Source of the DNA: Apostichopus japonicus
Lineage: Eukaryota > Echinodermata > Holothuroidea > Aspidochirotida > Stichopodidae
NCBI RefSeq assembly: GCF_037975245.1
Contig: NC_092568.1
Span: forward strand, 3,815,001-3,850,000
Length of the DNA stretch: 35,000 bases
Direction of reading: 5' to 3'
Shown here piece by piece: positions 12,001-20,516 of the stretch. Under the pieces are notes generated by a model, which ran no database searches, was not told the origin of the DNA, and saw only the letters and a program-made list of their open reading frames with translations. Both the position numbers and the translations under genes were made by a program. The first letter of the stretch is position 1; every line of letters starts with the position of its first letter.

Positions 12001-15000
12001 TACCAACCAAAGTGCCTAGACGTCCGTTTTGTGTGTGGAATTTTTCCTATCCCCAAGTCGTTTGGAACTGTATATCTTTTAAGGCCTTTTTCAACTTTAT
12101 TGGAGTATCAAAGTTACACAGTACAAATGTAATGGAAATCTATATGGGAATTATATCTACTCACAGTAATTAAAAGTTGGAAGGCAAAAGTATGTGTGGA
12201 GTTTGGTGTTACTCCTAATATATGCTAATAACAAATTGTAGTTCTTTATAATAGTATACTCATAGTTACTCATGTGTCCTATGACCACCACTGGAAAATG
12301 ATAAAATGGTTTATCCTGTTAAATAGTTACATGTTACCTATTACGTGGTGTTCTGTTACCTGGGAACAAATTCCTGATTTATGTTAACATGTGGCGTCCT
12401 CAGGTTATATCAGTAAATTGCTTTGCATTTAGGTAAAACTAATATTAGGTGAATTCAGTTAATTTTAAATGTTTTTATAGAACCATACAAGGTTGCATTT
12501 GTAGATTCCAAGTTTGAGTTAAAATGTGGAATTGGAAGCCACCCGACATGTAAGTTGTAATCCATAAGCCCTTGATGGCTTCTCCCACATTTTTGGTCAC
12601 TTAAGCGTCGTAAATATCACTGCTGATTAATATTGTTATTATTAATATTATTATTACGATCATTATGAACTTTAAATAGTTCACTGTTTTGGTGTGCAAA
12701 GCTTAATTCTCTTGTGCGTAGACTTGCATATTAAGAACAGACTGAGAGCTGTTTTGTTCTTATTATTATTGCTAGATTTTCGATGTGTTTGCAGGCTTTG
12801 CAAGAAATCCCAGACTGGCAAAATTTTGAAGATACAGTAAGAAAAATGAAAAAATCAATATAAAATAGGTTACAGTTTAAGTTACTGTTTGCTAACCATA
12901 AATCATTCATACTATAACATACCATTGAAAAGCATACTTTCTCTGTCTATTAAAGTTACTCTTCTTCTTGAAAGATATTAAACTGAGCACTCACTCAGGT
13001 CTTCTTCTATTCAACAGAACTTTTCCGAAATGTAAATTTGGAGATAAATGCCTCTACATTCATCCAAACTGCAAATTTGATTCGCTGTGTACAAAACCCT
13101 CTTGTCCATACACTCATGCTACAAGAAAATCTGTTCCACCAGTAGCCCTACATCTTGGAAAACCAATGTTGCATCTCCCTGCTCCTCCACCACCTCCAAG
13201 ACAAGGTAAGGGTTTCCTTAAATGTTGATTGTTTCTCATGAGACACTGGCTTTAAACATTCTGGATAAGTCTGTGTTTGCAAAAAGATATCATTTTCATA
13301 AAAGAGGGAAACATTAAAAGTAAAGTTTGTTTTAAATTTGTTGCCAAAAAAATATCATGCATGATGGATGACTAAAAAAGGCAAACCTGGTCATTTAAGG
13401 TCAAGAGAGTTGAAACTATTAAAACGTGTTAGCACAAGTCTTGTTTTGATAGCAATGGGAACCTCTGCATTCATATTGTGTGTGTGTGTGTGTGTGTGTG
13501 TTCCCATTCTTTGTAAACATGGTATATCTCAAAGATGAAAAACAAGTTTGGACATGCAGATCCTTATTATAGATGCTACATATTGAAAAAGAAACACACA
13601 GGTTGTTTTTGTTTTTTTGGTTCATGCATGTTAATCATTTACACTTTGGAATTGGAGCTCAAGATGTGAAAAGCATATCTTAAGAGAAGGAGGGAAAAGG
13701 ATGTTGTATGACCAGTAAGTGTATATTACATCAAATATGTGGATTTGCAAGTTTGATGCATTCTGGTTACATATTAACAATATGTGATCATATGAAAGTG
13801 CACATGTATGTATCCAGTACAGTTTGATTGCCTGTGTCTATACCCTACCAAACCATGCATGCCAAATTTAACTTAATGACATTTGATTATTTTTCTAGAG
13901 AGAGTACAGTAAATGCATCTTTTACCAACATTTTTGTATTTGTCTTCAAGGTTATGAAAGCTTCAGATAAGTGATCAGATCTGTCAATTAACTCGTTTTG
14001 AAATTTTTCCCCTCTCTGTCTCTCACGGGAACTGATTACATTTGTCATCTTAATGTCATCCAATTCAAGCAACTTCAAAATTCTAAATGAAAGGTGTTAG
14101 TAACATCTTGCGAGTTGTTCCAGAAGATTAACTCATTACGAGACTTAACAATGGGCTGTTGGGATACAAGTCTTGACAGATCTATCTACTTCAGAAGAAA
14201 ATGAAGAAGGATTCTGAAAACAAAAATCGAAGGATTCTGAAAACAAAAATCGAAGGATTCTGAGTAATTGCACTTTCTAATTTGCAGTTTATTCCCCTAT
14301 GACAGCTGGTAAAATGAAAAGTGGAGTTTCATTTAACAGTTAAAATCCCTAGGAGGAATATGCTGTCAATAACAGGTCAAACAATGGACCATCTTAAGTT
14401 AACTGATTGCCTAAGGTGATGGTGAAATTATTTGGCAAAGTCGTATGTTGACAAGATATTAAATAATCATGTTAGTGAAGTTCGTGTGAAAGATTTATTC
14501 CTGTAGGATGAACCTTGTTTTTCTCGAACAAATGAGCAATCCAAGCAAAGTCTTGACGTTTGAATAGTGTGATGAAGTATGTGTTCTGCACGTATTCATT
14601 AATGGCTGTGTTAAGGTTGAGTGGTGCGGCCTGCAGAATGCAAACACTAGCTACTGTATATTTGGGGACCACCTGTTTTGTCCTTTCTGCTTGTTGTTCT
14701 ACCGAGGTGGGTATCTTTGTCCTGGGTTGATCTCACACTGTTGTCCAACACTGTTAATAATATTATAATACTACTGACCAGGTAATTCGTATCAAATCTT
14801 GCAATGTATGATTTCTCTTTCATTATGGGTTTTCATCCATATGAGTGGCATGCATATTATCATTTTGATCTACAAACTCATTGCACGATTGAAACACTCT
14901 CAATTATTTGTTTAAGTATACAAAAGGTTTCCTTGGCTATTGTTCATACATTTACTTATTTATTTTATGTGTGCATATGTAACAAAGATTTGTATTTGTG

Positions 15001-17247
15001 AAGTTTAGTGCATTCAAAGAAGGAATTGCTTCCTGCAGCTTATTTGAGACTTTTTTACTGGAATGGATTCCAAAATGAAACGTAAGATTGTAATTCTCAG
15101 AATTAATTGCAAAGCTTAAAACAGCCAAGTGATACATCATTTTCAACTTATTGTAGTTATGTTTAGAAATGCAATTGTTAAGATGAGACTTAGTAATGCA
15201 TTATCTGATATGATCTTCCAAATTGTCAAACATACCAAAATGAGCTAGAACCGTAAACTGGATACCCACACGACACAAAGTGTAAGTACCTTCCGTCACA
15301 TGCGTATATGGTTGATGAGCACTGTAACATAAACTGCCTTCCAGATGGAGTCATGATTTATTTGTTATAGTTATTATTGCTGCCTCTTGTAATAACATGT
15401 TAATGCAATACTGATGACTCCCAATACAAAGTAGCTTGACAATATATTTTACAAATGTTGGCTGTGTGTGAGTATGATATGGGATAATATGAATATGAAT
15501 AAAAATGGACTTTTATAGCTTGCAAGGGATGCTTAAACTTAATTGTGTGGGATTGTTAATCTAATATAATGTAGTGTTAAATGTAATGTAATGTGATCTT
15601 AGGTTGTTAATGTAAAAGTCACCAGCCGATTGATCGGCCATTTTGCTTTTTCTTTGGTCACTGACAGGAGTCAAGGCAGCGTGCAAGTTTCATCCAGGGT
15701 GTCAGAATCCACAGTGTACATTTCTTCATCCAAAAGTAAGCTTAATAGCAAATCATCTTTTTGAATATTTGGCCAATGTGGCCAATTTTCAGTACTTAAT
15801 GCATTGCTTATCATTGTTTTAGTACTGTAGTTTTAATATATACTCTCTAGTGCTATCTAGTAGTTTTGTGCAGTAGCAGGAAGGTTTTAGAGATACCTGA
15901 TATTTAAATTGAGTCCAGATAAATGATTAGTCTACTTTATGCAGATACTTTCTTGATTGATATTTGCAGTGAGTGGACGATATACACCATTTCAGATATT
16001 TAACCCACGGGGAGTCCCCGCAGTACTGTTTCTTTGTCGTTAAGCCTATGAAATACACATTTACATCCAGAAAGAAAAAAAGAGGCCTTTACAGTATATA
16101 CATCAAATCCTACGGAATATGTTTGACTTGTTTTATAAAGGTAGTCAACGAGACATATATTTAGGATTAATGAGTAATCATGGTTTGTTCAAATGAAATG
16201 AATAGTTGTCCTTATTAGATTAAATGTGCTGTATCATCGAGTGAGGCCTCTCAAATCTCTCTAAATGTTTTCTCAGAACTCTAGTATCCGATCTTAACAT
16301 GAACAAATCTAAACACTGTCCAGACTAACTTTCCCCCTTTATAATCCTTCTTCTTGTTTTTTTTTCAAGTTGTGCCGTTTTGGGAAAGGTTGCTCTCGTC
16401 TAGGTTGCAAGTTTTTCCACGCCAACGTTGCAGTGAGATCCTCATTGACGTGGACAAAAGAGGCCAAGCATATCAGGTCTGTGTCCTACTTTTTTTCGTG
16501 TTTTTTGGCCGCCTACTCCTTTACACATTTAAAAAGGCAGGTGATGACTTGGAAAACAGAAGAGCAGTTTAGTTTGTAAACGAGTGTCGGATGCCTTTCA
16601 CGATGTGATCAATTGTCTGCAGGAATATCTACAGTATTATGTGCAAGAAAAAAATCATTGTTTCTACTGTGATATTAGGCTAGCAGATGTATTAGACCAA
16701 CAGGAAGGGTGCAGGGTGGTGGTTCTGTATAGAGAGACACAATCTACCCTACCAGAAGGCAAGGATTTGTCGACACTTGGCCCCTGGTTGTTTATTAGTT
16801 AGTAGTATAACAGGAGGCAGAAAGAGAATGACCTCATATAAGCCAAAAAAAAAAAATAAAAACAAGACACCTTGTGCATTATCTGATGCAAATGGCTAAA
16901 CTATGTCTGCTCCAAGAACACTAATAATTTGCTCCATATGCAATATTCAATGTTCATTGTTAAATTGTTTCCAAAAATGATTTCATATCATGATTTAAGT
17001 TATGTTTTTTCCTATGGTTGACTTCTATTGCTGTTTTTAAGTTCGAAATATTTCATATTTTAATTTTAAATTCTTGCGGATTACATATTGGGGATAAAAC
17101 TGTTATTTTTTTGTATATGACTTTCCCATTAGCCAACGGCCATTTGCGGCACCCACAAGCACACCTGCTCCTGTACCAAAGTCAGCGCATCTTCACATAA
17201 GGCCAGTGCTCACTCCGAGTCCTAACATGTCCTCTCCTCCAAAGTAA
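1..17247 (+). CDS. ZC3H14: ZC3H14-like CCCH zinc-finger poly(A) RNA-binding protein, 3' part of gene (8 exons, 5' partial)
   Basis: Join of 1-31, 318-534, 1312-1697, 3267-3393, 13018-13205, 15668-15735, 16370-16476 and 17133-17247. The exon lengths sum to 1239 nt, i.e. 412 codons plus TAA with every intron phase matching. Seen in the partial product: acidic N-terminal stretch (residues 1-82), motif ASPRFIVTLEG (about 91-101) followed by a basic stretch, then five CCCH fingers: C232/C238/C244/H248, C253/C259/C265/H269, C272/C278/C283/H287, C322/C328/C333/H337 and C341/C347/C352/H356, and a Pro-rich tail. Finger order, the CKFWPACKNG and HPNCKFD motifs and the FIVTLEG motif match vertebrate ZC3H14. 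Known of the family (ZC3H14/Nab2): nuclear, binds poly(A) RNA through the tandem fingers and limits poly(A) tail length. The N-terminal PWI-like domain of the family would lie upstream of the window. Identity is confident; start and upstream exons are not visible. Confidence 0.93.
78..110 (+). repeat. G-rich (GGTT/GGGT)n tract in intron 1
   Basis: A G-rich microsatellite of GGGTGGGTGG and repeated GGTT begins about 45 bases after the first donor. Its four or more G runs could form a quadruplex in DNA or pre-mRNA (inference). The rest of intron 1 shows only the pyrimidine tract before exon b. Confidence 0.7.
318..534 (+). CDS. ZC3H14: ZC3H14 exon b, acidic linker
   Basis: The acceptor is a pyrimidine-rich tract ending TGCACAG and the donor is GTGAGT at 535. 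The exon encodes about 72 residues rich in Glu, including runs such as LEEEIEEVAFEEVEEEEDG, with no recognisable fold. It is probably a disordered acidic linker like that between the N-terminal domain and the zinc fingers in ZC3H14 proteins. It enters at phase 1 and leaves at phase 2. The other reading frames here are shadows; the chosen frame is the only one that joins both neighbours without a stop. Confidence 0.8.
535..1311 (+). other. Intron 2, no further feature seen
   Basis: AT-rich intronic sequence starting GTGAGTAGATGA and ending in a strong pyrimidine tract plus CAG. No repeat, RNA gene or open frame of interest was recognised. Confidence 0.75.
1312..1697 (+). CDS. ZC3H14: ZC3H14 exon c, FIVTLEG motif, basic patch and poly-Glu
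   Basis: The acceptor is CTTTTTTTCTACTCTCCACAG and the donor GTGAGT at 1698. The 386-nt exon opens with GVTQIGASPRFIVTLEGAQ, close to the SPKFIVTLDG segment of vertebrate ZC3H14, which is the main linker landmark of the family. It is followed by a Lys/Arg-rich stretch NQRRKIQRKAVKRGH that looks like a nuclear localisation signal (inference). The second half holds a run of Glu after EEMDQ and ends DSDEDG. The exon enters at phase 2 and leaves at phase 1. Confidence 0.9.
1721..2338 (+). repeat. 40-bp minisatellite, about 15 units, each ending in a splice-acceptor-like CAG
   Basis: About 15 units of 39-40 bp follow the pattern CTCCCTCGTCCCCTCAGGG, then TACTGTTATACTCCCCCATTT. The array starts about 25 bases after the donor of exon c. 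Units differ by single substitutions and one-base indels. Because the unit is 40 bp and stop-free in the three forward frames, it yields long apparent open frames that cycle through three peptides; these are artefacts. Every unit has a C/T-rich tract ending in CAG, the form of a 3' splice site. Confidence 0.92.
2339..2977 (+). other. Intron 3, stretch between minisatellite and hairpin
   Basis: AT-rich unique-looking sequence. Open frames here are short and lack splice-site context or recognisable motifs. Nothing supported. Confidence 0.6.
2978..3138. repeat. Long imperfect inverted repeat (hairpin) in intron 3
   Basis: The left arm begins AATCATAAAACAGACAACTG and the right arm, read on the other strand, begins AATCCAAAAACAGAAAACTG. 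The similarity runs about 65-70 bases with mismatches and includes an identical GAAAAGAGCAAAG / GGAAAGAGCAAAG segment, leaving a loop of roughly 20-25 bases. It lies about 130 bases before exon d. It could be a small foldback MITE or an intron structure affecting splicing; a microRNA-like precursor is possible but the stem is longer than usual. Confidence 0.8.
3267..3393 (+). CDS. ZC3H14: ZC3H14 exon d, zinc finger 1 and first Cys of finger 2
   Basis: The acceptor is GATTCTTCCACAG and the donor GTAAGG at 3394. It encodes an acidic lead-in and then the first CCCH finger, RCKFWPACKNGDSCTFMHP, spacing Cx5Cx5Cx3H, nearly identical to the vertebrate RCKYWPACKNGDECAYHHP. The last complete codon is the first cysteine of finger 2, so the following 9.6-kb intron interrupts that finger. 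The intron phase is 2. Confidence 0.96.
3603..3617 (+). repeat. C15 homopolymer
   Basis: A run of 15 C directly after a pyrimidine-rich stretch. It is the only long C run in the gene body and may mark an old transposon end like those downstream. Confidence 0.85.
6441..6486 (+). repeat. (AAT/AAC)n microsatellite
   Basis: Imperfect trinucleotide array of ATA/ACA units in intron 4. The short open frame crossing it is a by-product. Confidence 0.85.
10517..10539 (+). repeat. G-rich run in intron 4
   Basis: Several G runs ending in nine consecutive G. There is no flanking structure that identifies an element. Confidence 0.6.
11340..11745 (+). repeat. Diverged tandem repeat, unit about 122-135 bp, about 3 copies
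   Basis: The segment ACCATAGCATGCAGTGC recurs at 11,349, 11,471 and 11,606. Each is followed at similar distance by TGATRCAGTGTCTGATGTTA and ACTCAGTTATA, then a CATACAATGTRATAGAAATC segment. A further decayed copy (GATGCAGTGTCTGATATAATG, ending ACAGTACAATGTGATACTG) follows. The copies differ by indels and substitutions, so the array is old. Confidence 0.8.
12502..12657 (+). mobile_element. 5'-truncated SINE copy with (TTA)n tail
   Basis: This stretch aligns over about 130 bases with the reverse complement of the element at 27,725-28,018. Shared blocks include TTGAGTTAAAATGT, GAATTGGAAGC, AAGTTGTAATCCATAAGCCC, GGCTTCT, AAGCGTCGTAAA and TGCTGATTA. It ends in an (ATT)-type tail typical of retroposon 3' ends. 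It carries a 20-base insertion relative to the other copy (after GGCTTCT) and lacks the tRNA-like head. Confidence 0.8.
13018..13205 (+). CDS. ZC3H14: ZC3H14 exon e, rest of zinc finger 2, finger 3 and Pro-rich linker
   Basis: The acceptor is TCTTCTATTCAACAG and the donor GTAAGG at 13206. The exon completes finger 2 (TFPKCKFGDKCLYIHPNC) and encodes finger 3 (CKFDSLCTKPSCPYTH, Cx5Cx4Cx3H). These are close to the vertebrate CKFAEKCLFVHPNC and CKYDAKCTKPDCPFTH. It ends in a proline-rich linker (LPAPPPPPRQ), where vertebrates also have a Pro/Ala-rich spacer between fingers 3 and 4. It enters at phase 2 and leaves at phase 1. Confidence 0.97.
13477..13500 (+). repeat. (TG)12 microsatellite
   Basis: Twelve uninterrupted TG units in intron 5, followed by TTCCCATT. 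Confidence 0.95.
14206..14263 (+). repeat. 23-bp tandem repeat, 2.5 copies
   Basis: Two identical units beginning GAAGGATTCTGAAAAC and ending AAAAATC, followed by a partial third. Exact identity suggests a recent slippage duplication. Confidence 0.9.
15668..15735 (+). CDS. ZC3H14: ZC3H14 exon f, zinc finger 4
   Basis: The acceptor is TTTCTTTGGTCACTGACAG and the donor GTAAGC at 15736. This 68-nt exon is too short to show as an open frame of its own but encodes one complete finger, ACKFHPGCQNPQCTFLHPK (Cx5Cx4Cx3H), matching vertebrate finger 4, CRYFPACKKMECPFYHPK. It ends exactly on a codon boundary after HPK (phase 0), which joins directly to the LCRFG of the next exon, as in the vertebrate HPKHCRF. 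Confidence 0.93.
15736..16369 (+). other. Intron 6
   Basis: Phase 0 intron between fingers 4 and 5, from GTAAGC to a long T-rich acceptor. No further feature seen. Confidence 0.8.
16370..16476 (+). CDS. ZC3H14: ZC3H14 exon g, zinc finger 5
   Basis: The acceptor is a long T tract ending TTTTTCAAG. It encodes LCRFGKGCSRLGCKFFH (Cx5Cx4Cx3H), the fifth and last CCCH finger, then NVAVRSSLTWTKEAKHIR, comparable with the vertebrate tail after finger 5. The donor is GTCTGT, the weakest of the set. If it were not used the frame would stay open for a further 33 codons and stop at 16,577-16,579, giving a different C-terminus. Confidence 0.9.
16477..17132 (+). other. Intron 7
   Basis: The intron begins with the weak donor GTCTGT and ends CTTTCCCATTAG. 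A 72-codon open frame inside it (16,584-16,802) has no recognisable motif and is not supported as an exon. Confidence 0.7.
17133..17247 (+). CDS. ZC3H14: ZC3H14 last coding exon, C-terminal tail and stop
   Basis: The acceptor is TGACTTTCCCATTAG. The exon joins at phase 2 (AG plus C gives Ser) and encodes a Pro/Ser/Ala-rich tail, QRPFAAPTSTPAPVPKSAH and on to PNMSSPPK, then TAA. The tail has no recognised domain and is longer than the short tail of the human protein. The reading frame is fixed by the phase from the preceding exon, and the acceptor is strong. The weak upstream donor leaves some doubt about whether every transcript includes this join. Confidence 0.8.
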
Positions 17248-17345
17248 AACATCGCATCTTCAACCTCTCGACACCAACGACGGAGGCGCCAAGGTACGAA
17301 CAGAGACTCAACACAAGCAGGTTACCATGGAGACTGGATAAGTTT

Positions 17346-17388
17346 CCATTGATTGAACACGGAACCCCACGTGGGGTCTTGTCAATGG
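17346..17388 (+). promoter_or_regulatory. Palindromic hairpin in 3' UTR
   Basis: The core ACCCCACGTGGGGT (17,364-17,377) is a perfect 14-base palindrome containing CACGTG. It sits between inverted CCATTGA and TCAATGG. In RNA this could form an interrupted hairpin. Whether it acts as a DNA E-box or an RNA element is not determinable from sequence. Confidence 0.6.
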
Positions 17389-18590
17389 ATTCAAGAAGTA
17401 GTTTTAAAATGCCTTGTATTCAGTTCAGGAAGAAGGTCACCGTGGCGATATATACTACATTGATAAAGTATCACACTGAATATAATTTCTACTAAATATA
17501 CACAAACTGTAACCAGAATAGAGAAAGTTCAGTAACAGCGATATTTGATGGTAACCATAGCAACCTTACCTAGCCATCCACTGCTAATCTTGCACACCTA
17601 CTAGGCTGCCAGATTAATTTCAAGGTGGACCACAACATTATCATGTTTATTTCATTTGTTGCATTTTGTGTTTTGAGTGATGTCTTTAGTGAAATTGATG
17701 AATAGAAAACTTTTGATGGCAACTTTTGGGCTAGATTGTATTTCCTTCTAGTTGTGCCATTTCTGCACTAGCTCGTTTTCCGTTTCAGTGGTGTCATTAG
17801 AACCAAGAAAATGCTCAGGAGGCTTAGAATTCTAGGTTAAAAAAAACTGGGAAAAACTGTAACTGTTTAGCTGTAAAAATGAGCAATGGAACAAACACCA
17901 ATACATGGTAACTTAAATGTACTGCAACACTTCTGGTTTTAGGTCATTAAGAGAAGTCAAAACATCAAACTATAAAGACAGTGAAAAGTGTGCCAACTCA
18001 ACTTTTATGTACTGTTTCTTCATATTTCAATATGTAGGTGAAATAAGTATACCAACCCTACTATTTTTAGTGGAGGTCATAGGTCACCAAGATAAACAAT
18101 AGCTTATTGTCCTTACTATGTTTGTCTACCATATGTGACTACAAGAACCCTCTTTTATTTATGGAAGCCAAAGCCAGAATAATGCCTTGTAAACTTTGAA
18201 CTCCAATGGTAAATGTTTGCTGAATGCTTTATCAAGCTTTCCTCCCCCTTCCCCGCCCAACCATTGTCAAATACGAAGATTTTTTTTTTTGGAGTTTCGA
18301 ACATGTGTGTAGTGCATTATTCAAGTTTTACACTACAAGAGGAACTCTGACGCTTACCTTGTATAAACAATTGTGTGTAAGATATTATTAGCAATTGCAA
18401 AATGTACACGTATTAAAACTAGTATATGGGGGTTTAGGTATTATACTGTGTTTGTTGAGGTTTATTGACTTTAAGTCAGTTGATGAAGTTGGAGAGCATT
18501 TTCCTCCAATGCTCTTACCAACTCCTGGACGGTTTCTGCTGATGTTGTTCCAATGTTCCTTCACCCTGATGAAAATGCACTACCATTTAG

Positions 18591-18596
18591 AATAAA
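18591..18596 (+). promoter_or_regulatory. Polyadenylation signal AATAAA
   Basis: A canonical AATAAA lies 1.34 kb after the stop codon. It is followed within 20-50 bases by T-rich and GT-containing sequence (TTTGTCTCTC, TTTTTATTTATTG) suitable as a downstream element. Cleavage is expected near 18,610-18,620. I found no other AATAAA between the stop codon and this site. Confidence 0.65.
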
Positions 18597-18633
18597 AATT
18601 GAAAAAATCATTTGTCTCTCATTGAATTTTTAT

Positions 18634-19147
18634 TTATTGTACAGTTTGATATCAAGTTGAAGGGATTATCTCAATCCAAAAAAATATTTGCATAACAGGA
18701 TAAAAGTGTAATGGGAGATGCAAGCCTGGGTATTTAATGCTATATACATATCTGCATAATTTATTGTACAGTTTGATATCAAATTGAAGGGGATTATCTC
18801 AATCCAAAAAAAACTTGCATAACAGGATACAAATGTATTGAGAGATGCAAGCCGGGGTATTTATTGCTATGTAAATATCTGCATAATTTATCGTACAGTT
18901 AGATATCAAATTGAAGGGGATTATTCAATCCAAAAAAAAATTTGCATAACAGGATAAAAATGTAATGGGAGATGCAAGCCTGGTATTTAATGCTATATAC
19001 ATATCTGCATAATTTATTGTACAGTTTGATATCAAATTGAAGGGGATTATCTCAATCCAAAAAAAAAAAATGCATAACAGGATAAAAATGTAATGGGAGA
19101 TGCAAGCCCGGGTATTCATTGCTATATACATATCTGCATAATTTATG
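18634..19147 (+). repeat. 127-bp tandem repeat, 4 copies, abutting the gene's 3' end
   Basis: The landmark TTATTGTACAGTTTGATATC recurs at a spacing of 127, 127 and 126 bases. Each unit also contains AATCCAAAAAAA, TTGCATAACAGGATA, GAGATGCAAGCC and ATATCTGCATAATTTAT. Copies differ mainly in the length of an A run and in scattered substitutions. The minus-strand open frame across part of it has no coding support. Confidence 0.92.
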
Positions 19148-20133
19148 ATGTAATAAATCCATTTTATACCAATTGTGTCATGATTTCTTATAGAAGGAAA
19201 GAAAAAAATGAATTTAATCTCTTGCAGAATAATCTGCCCAACCGACTTTAGCAAAGAAACTGAGGATGTACGTAAGCTCCGATATGGTTTCAAAGACAGA
19301 TGATGCATATACTTTAGGAATGATTTTGTTGCCGAAAGTAGACTCTTTGTTTTTTTATTTTTTTATTGAGTGAGTGTGTTCTTGTGTGAGTGTGCTTGCT
19401 TGTAATATTATCTTTGCGACGACTTACCTTCAAACACATGGAGCTCTAATCGTGCAAATGGGTTGAATTTTATATGCTTTCTGATGCATTGCATGAAATA
19501 ACGTTGATAGTGTCTTCTTTCTTTAATAGGTCCTGATTATTGAGGATTCCATAGCCTCCCACATCATTTTAAACTTTAAATTATACTATACGTATAATAC
19601 TGGATTCCAGCCTTTTAACAAAGGTTTACAACCAAATGTATTCAGAAGTACTTCAATAATAACTTCCGTCATGGGGGTGGGGGGGGGGATGTGATCTGCA
19701 ACTCCATGGATTGCAGTCTTGTTGAAATTGTGGTGCTAGTAATTCGTAACTCAAGTTTACAGGAAACTTGCCTGACAGGGAATGTACCCACAATCAAGTA
19801 TCGCTTGGCCGTGGGCCGAAGTAGGAAAAGTGCTATACGAATTTAATTTCCTTGCGAACTCACGAGGTCTACATGAAACCCATTTTATTTAATTGCCAAT
19901 ATGTATTGTTTTCCAAAACTAGTTGTCCCCAAGCGTGAACGTTGCACATTAACCTCTTATCAGACAAAATGGCGGCGAGTCCCCCATTTGTAGGCCTAGC
20001 CGGTACAAAATAGAATGTATCACAAATGCCACAACATCGATCGGAAGGAGAATATGCCCTGCTATTGAGGTTCAAACAGCTATGTTGTCATATATGAACT
20101 ATTGTACTTAATAAACATATGAGTCTCCCCAAG
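19148..20133. other. Intergenic, nothing supported
   Basis: AT-rich sequence with a G run at about 19,675-19,689 and an ACAAAATGGCGGC motif at 19,964. No gene or repeat family recognised. Confidence 0.6.
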
Positions 20134-20141
20134 GTCATCAA

Positions 20142-20508
20142 CAAGACCATAGGAACCGGGGGGGCGCCAGCCCCCCAGTGAAAAATATCGGGGGCGGAAG
20201 TATCATTCCGCCCCCCCCCCCCCCGCTCCGCAAGTCAGAAAACCCCTTTTTCATTTCCAAATGAGAAAAAAATCTCATTTGGAGCACCAAATTGCATTTA
20301 AGGCCAGGTGAAAATGCAAAATTCTTTACAAAATGGAGTGGGAGTTTGAAGTGTGCTATATTGCACCAAATTGCATCTGAGGCCACCTGGAAATGCAAAA
20401 AAATTCCAAAGGGGAAGGGGACACCCCCTCCCCTTAGACCCCTCCCCCAGGCCGGCCATCAGTCTTCAGCCCCCCCCCCCCACTCAAAAGTACCTTCCTA
20501 CGCCACTG
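20142..20508. mobile_element. hAT-like non-autonomous MITE with 8-bp target duplication
   Basis: The element is flanked by the exact direct repeat GTCATCAA (20,134-20,141 and 20,509-20,516). Its ends are imperfect inverted repeats: CAAGACCATAGGAA on the left versus CAGTGGCGTAGGAA read from the right, 9 of 14 identical. Known of the family: 8-bp target duplications and CAGnGGCG-like ends are typical of hAT transposons. Long C/G runs lie just inside the ends. The interior has a direct repeat of about 40 bases containing CACCAAATTGCAT (spacing 79 bases) and a perfect small hairpin AAATGAGA / TCTCATTT. It has no transposase frame, so it would need a partner in trans. Confidence 0.72.
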
Positions 20509-20516
20509 GTCATCAA

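Larger units (their letters stand above)
3394..13017 (+). other. Intron 4 (9.6 kb), splitting zinc finger 2
   Basis: The largest intron of the visible gene, from GTAAGG to TTCTATTCAACAG. It is AT-rich and mostly without recognisable features. Apart from the entries listed separately (C run, AAT repeat, G run, 122-135 bp tandem repeat, SINE fragment) I see no RNA gene and no supported coding exon. Short open frames inside it lack motifs or splice context. Confidence 0.85.
13206..15667 (+). other. Intron 5
   Basis: AT-rich intron from GTAAGG to the CACTGACAG acceptor. It contains the TG microsatellite and the 23-bp tandem repeat listed separately; otherwise nothing recognised. Confidence 0.8.
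17248..18615 (+). other. 3' UTR of ZC3H14-like gene (predicted)
   Basis: The stretch after the TAA contains no open frame of note and runs to the first convincing poly(A) signal. Its extent is inferred from the AATAAA at 18,591 and the T/GT-rich sequence after it. It includes the palindromic hairpin at 17,346-17,388 and a run of T at about 18,281. Confidence 0.6.

Noticed and set aside
16584-16802. 72-codon open frame in intron 7
   Set aside because: No acceptor/donor pair in frame with the neighbouring exons and no similarity to ZC3H14.
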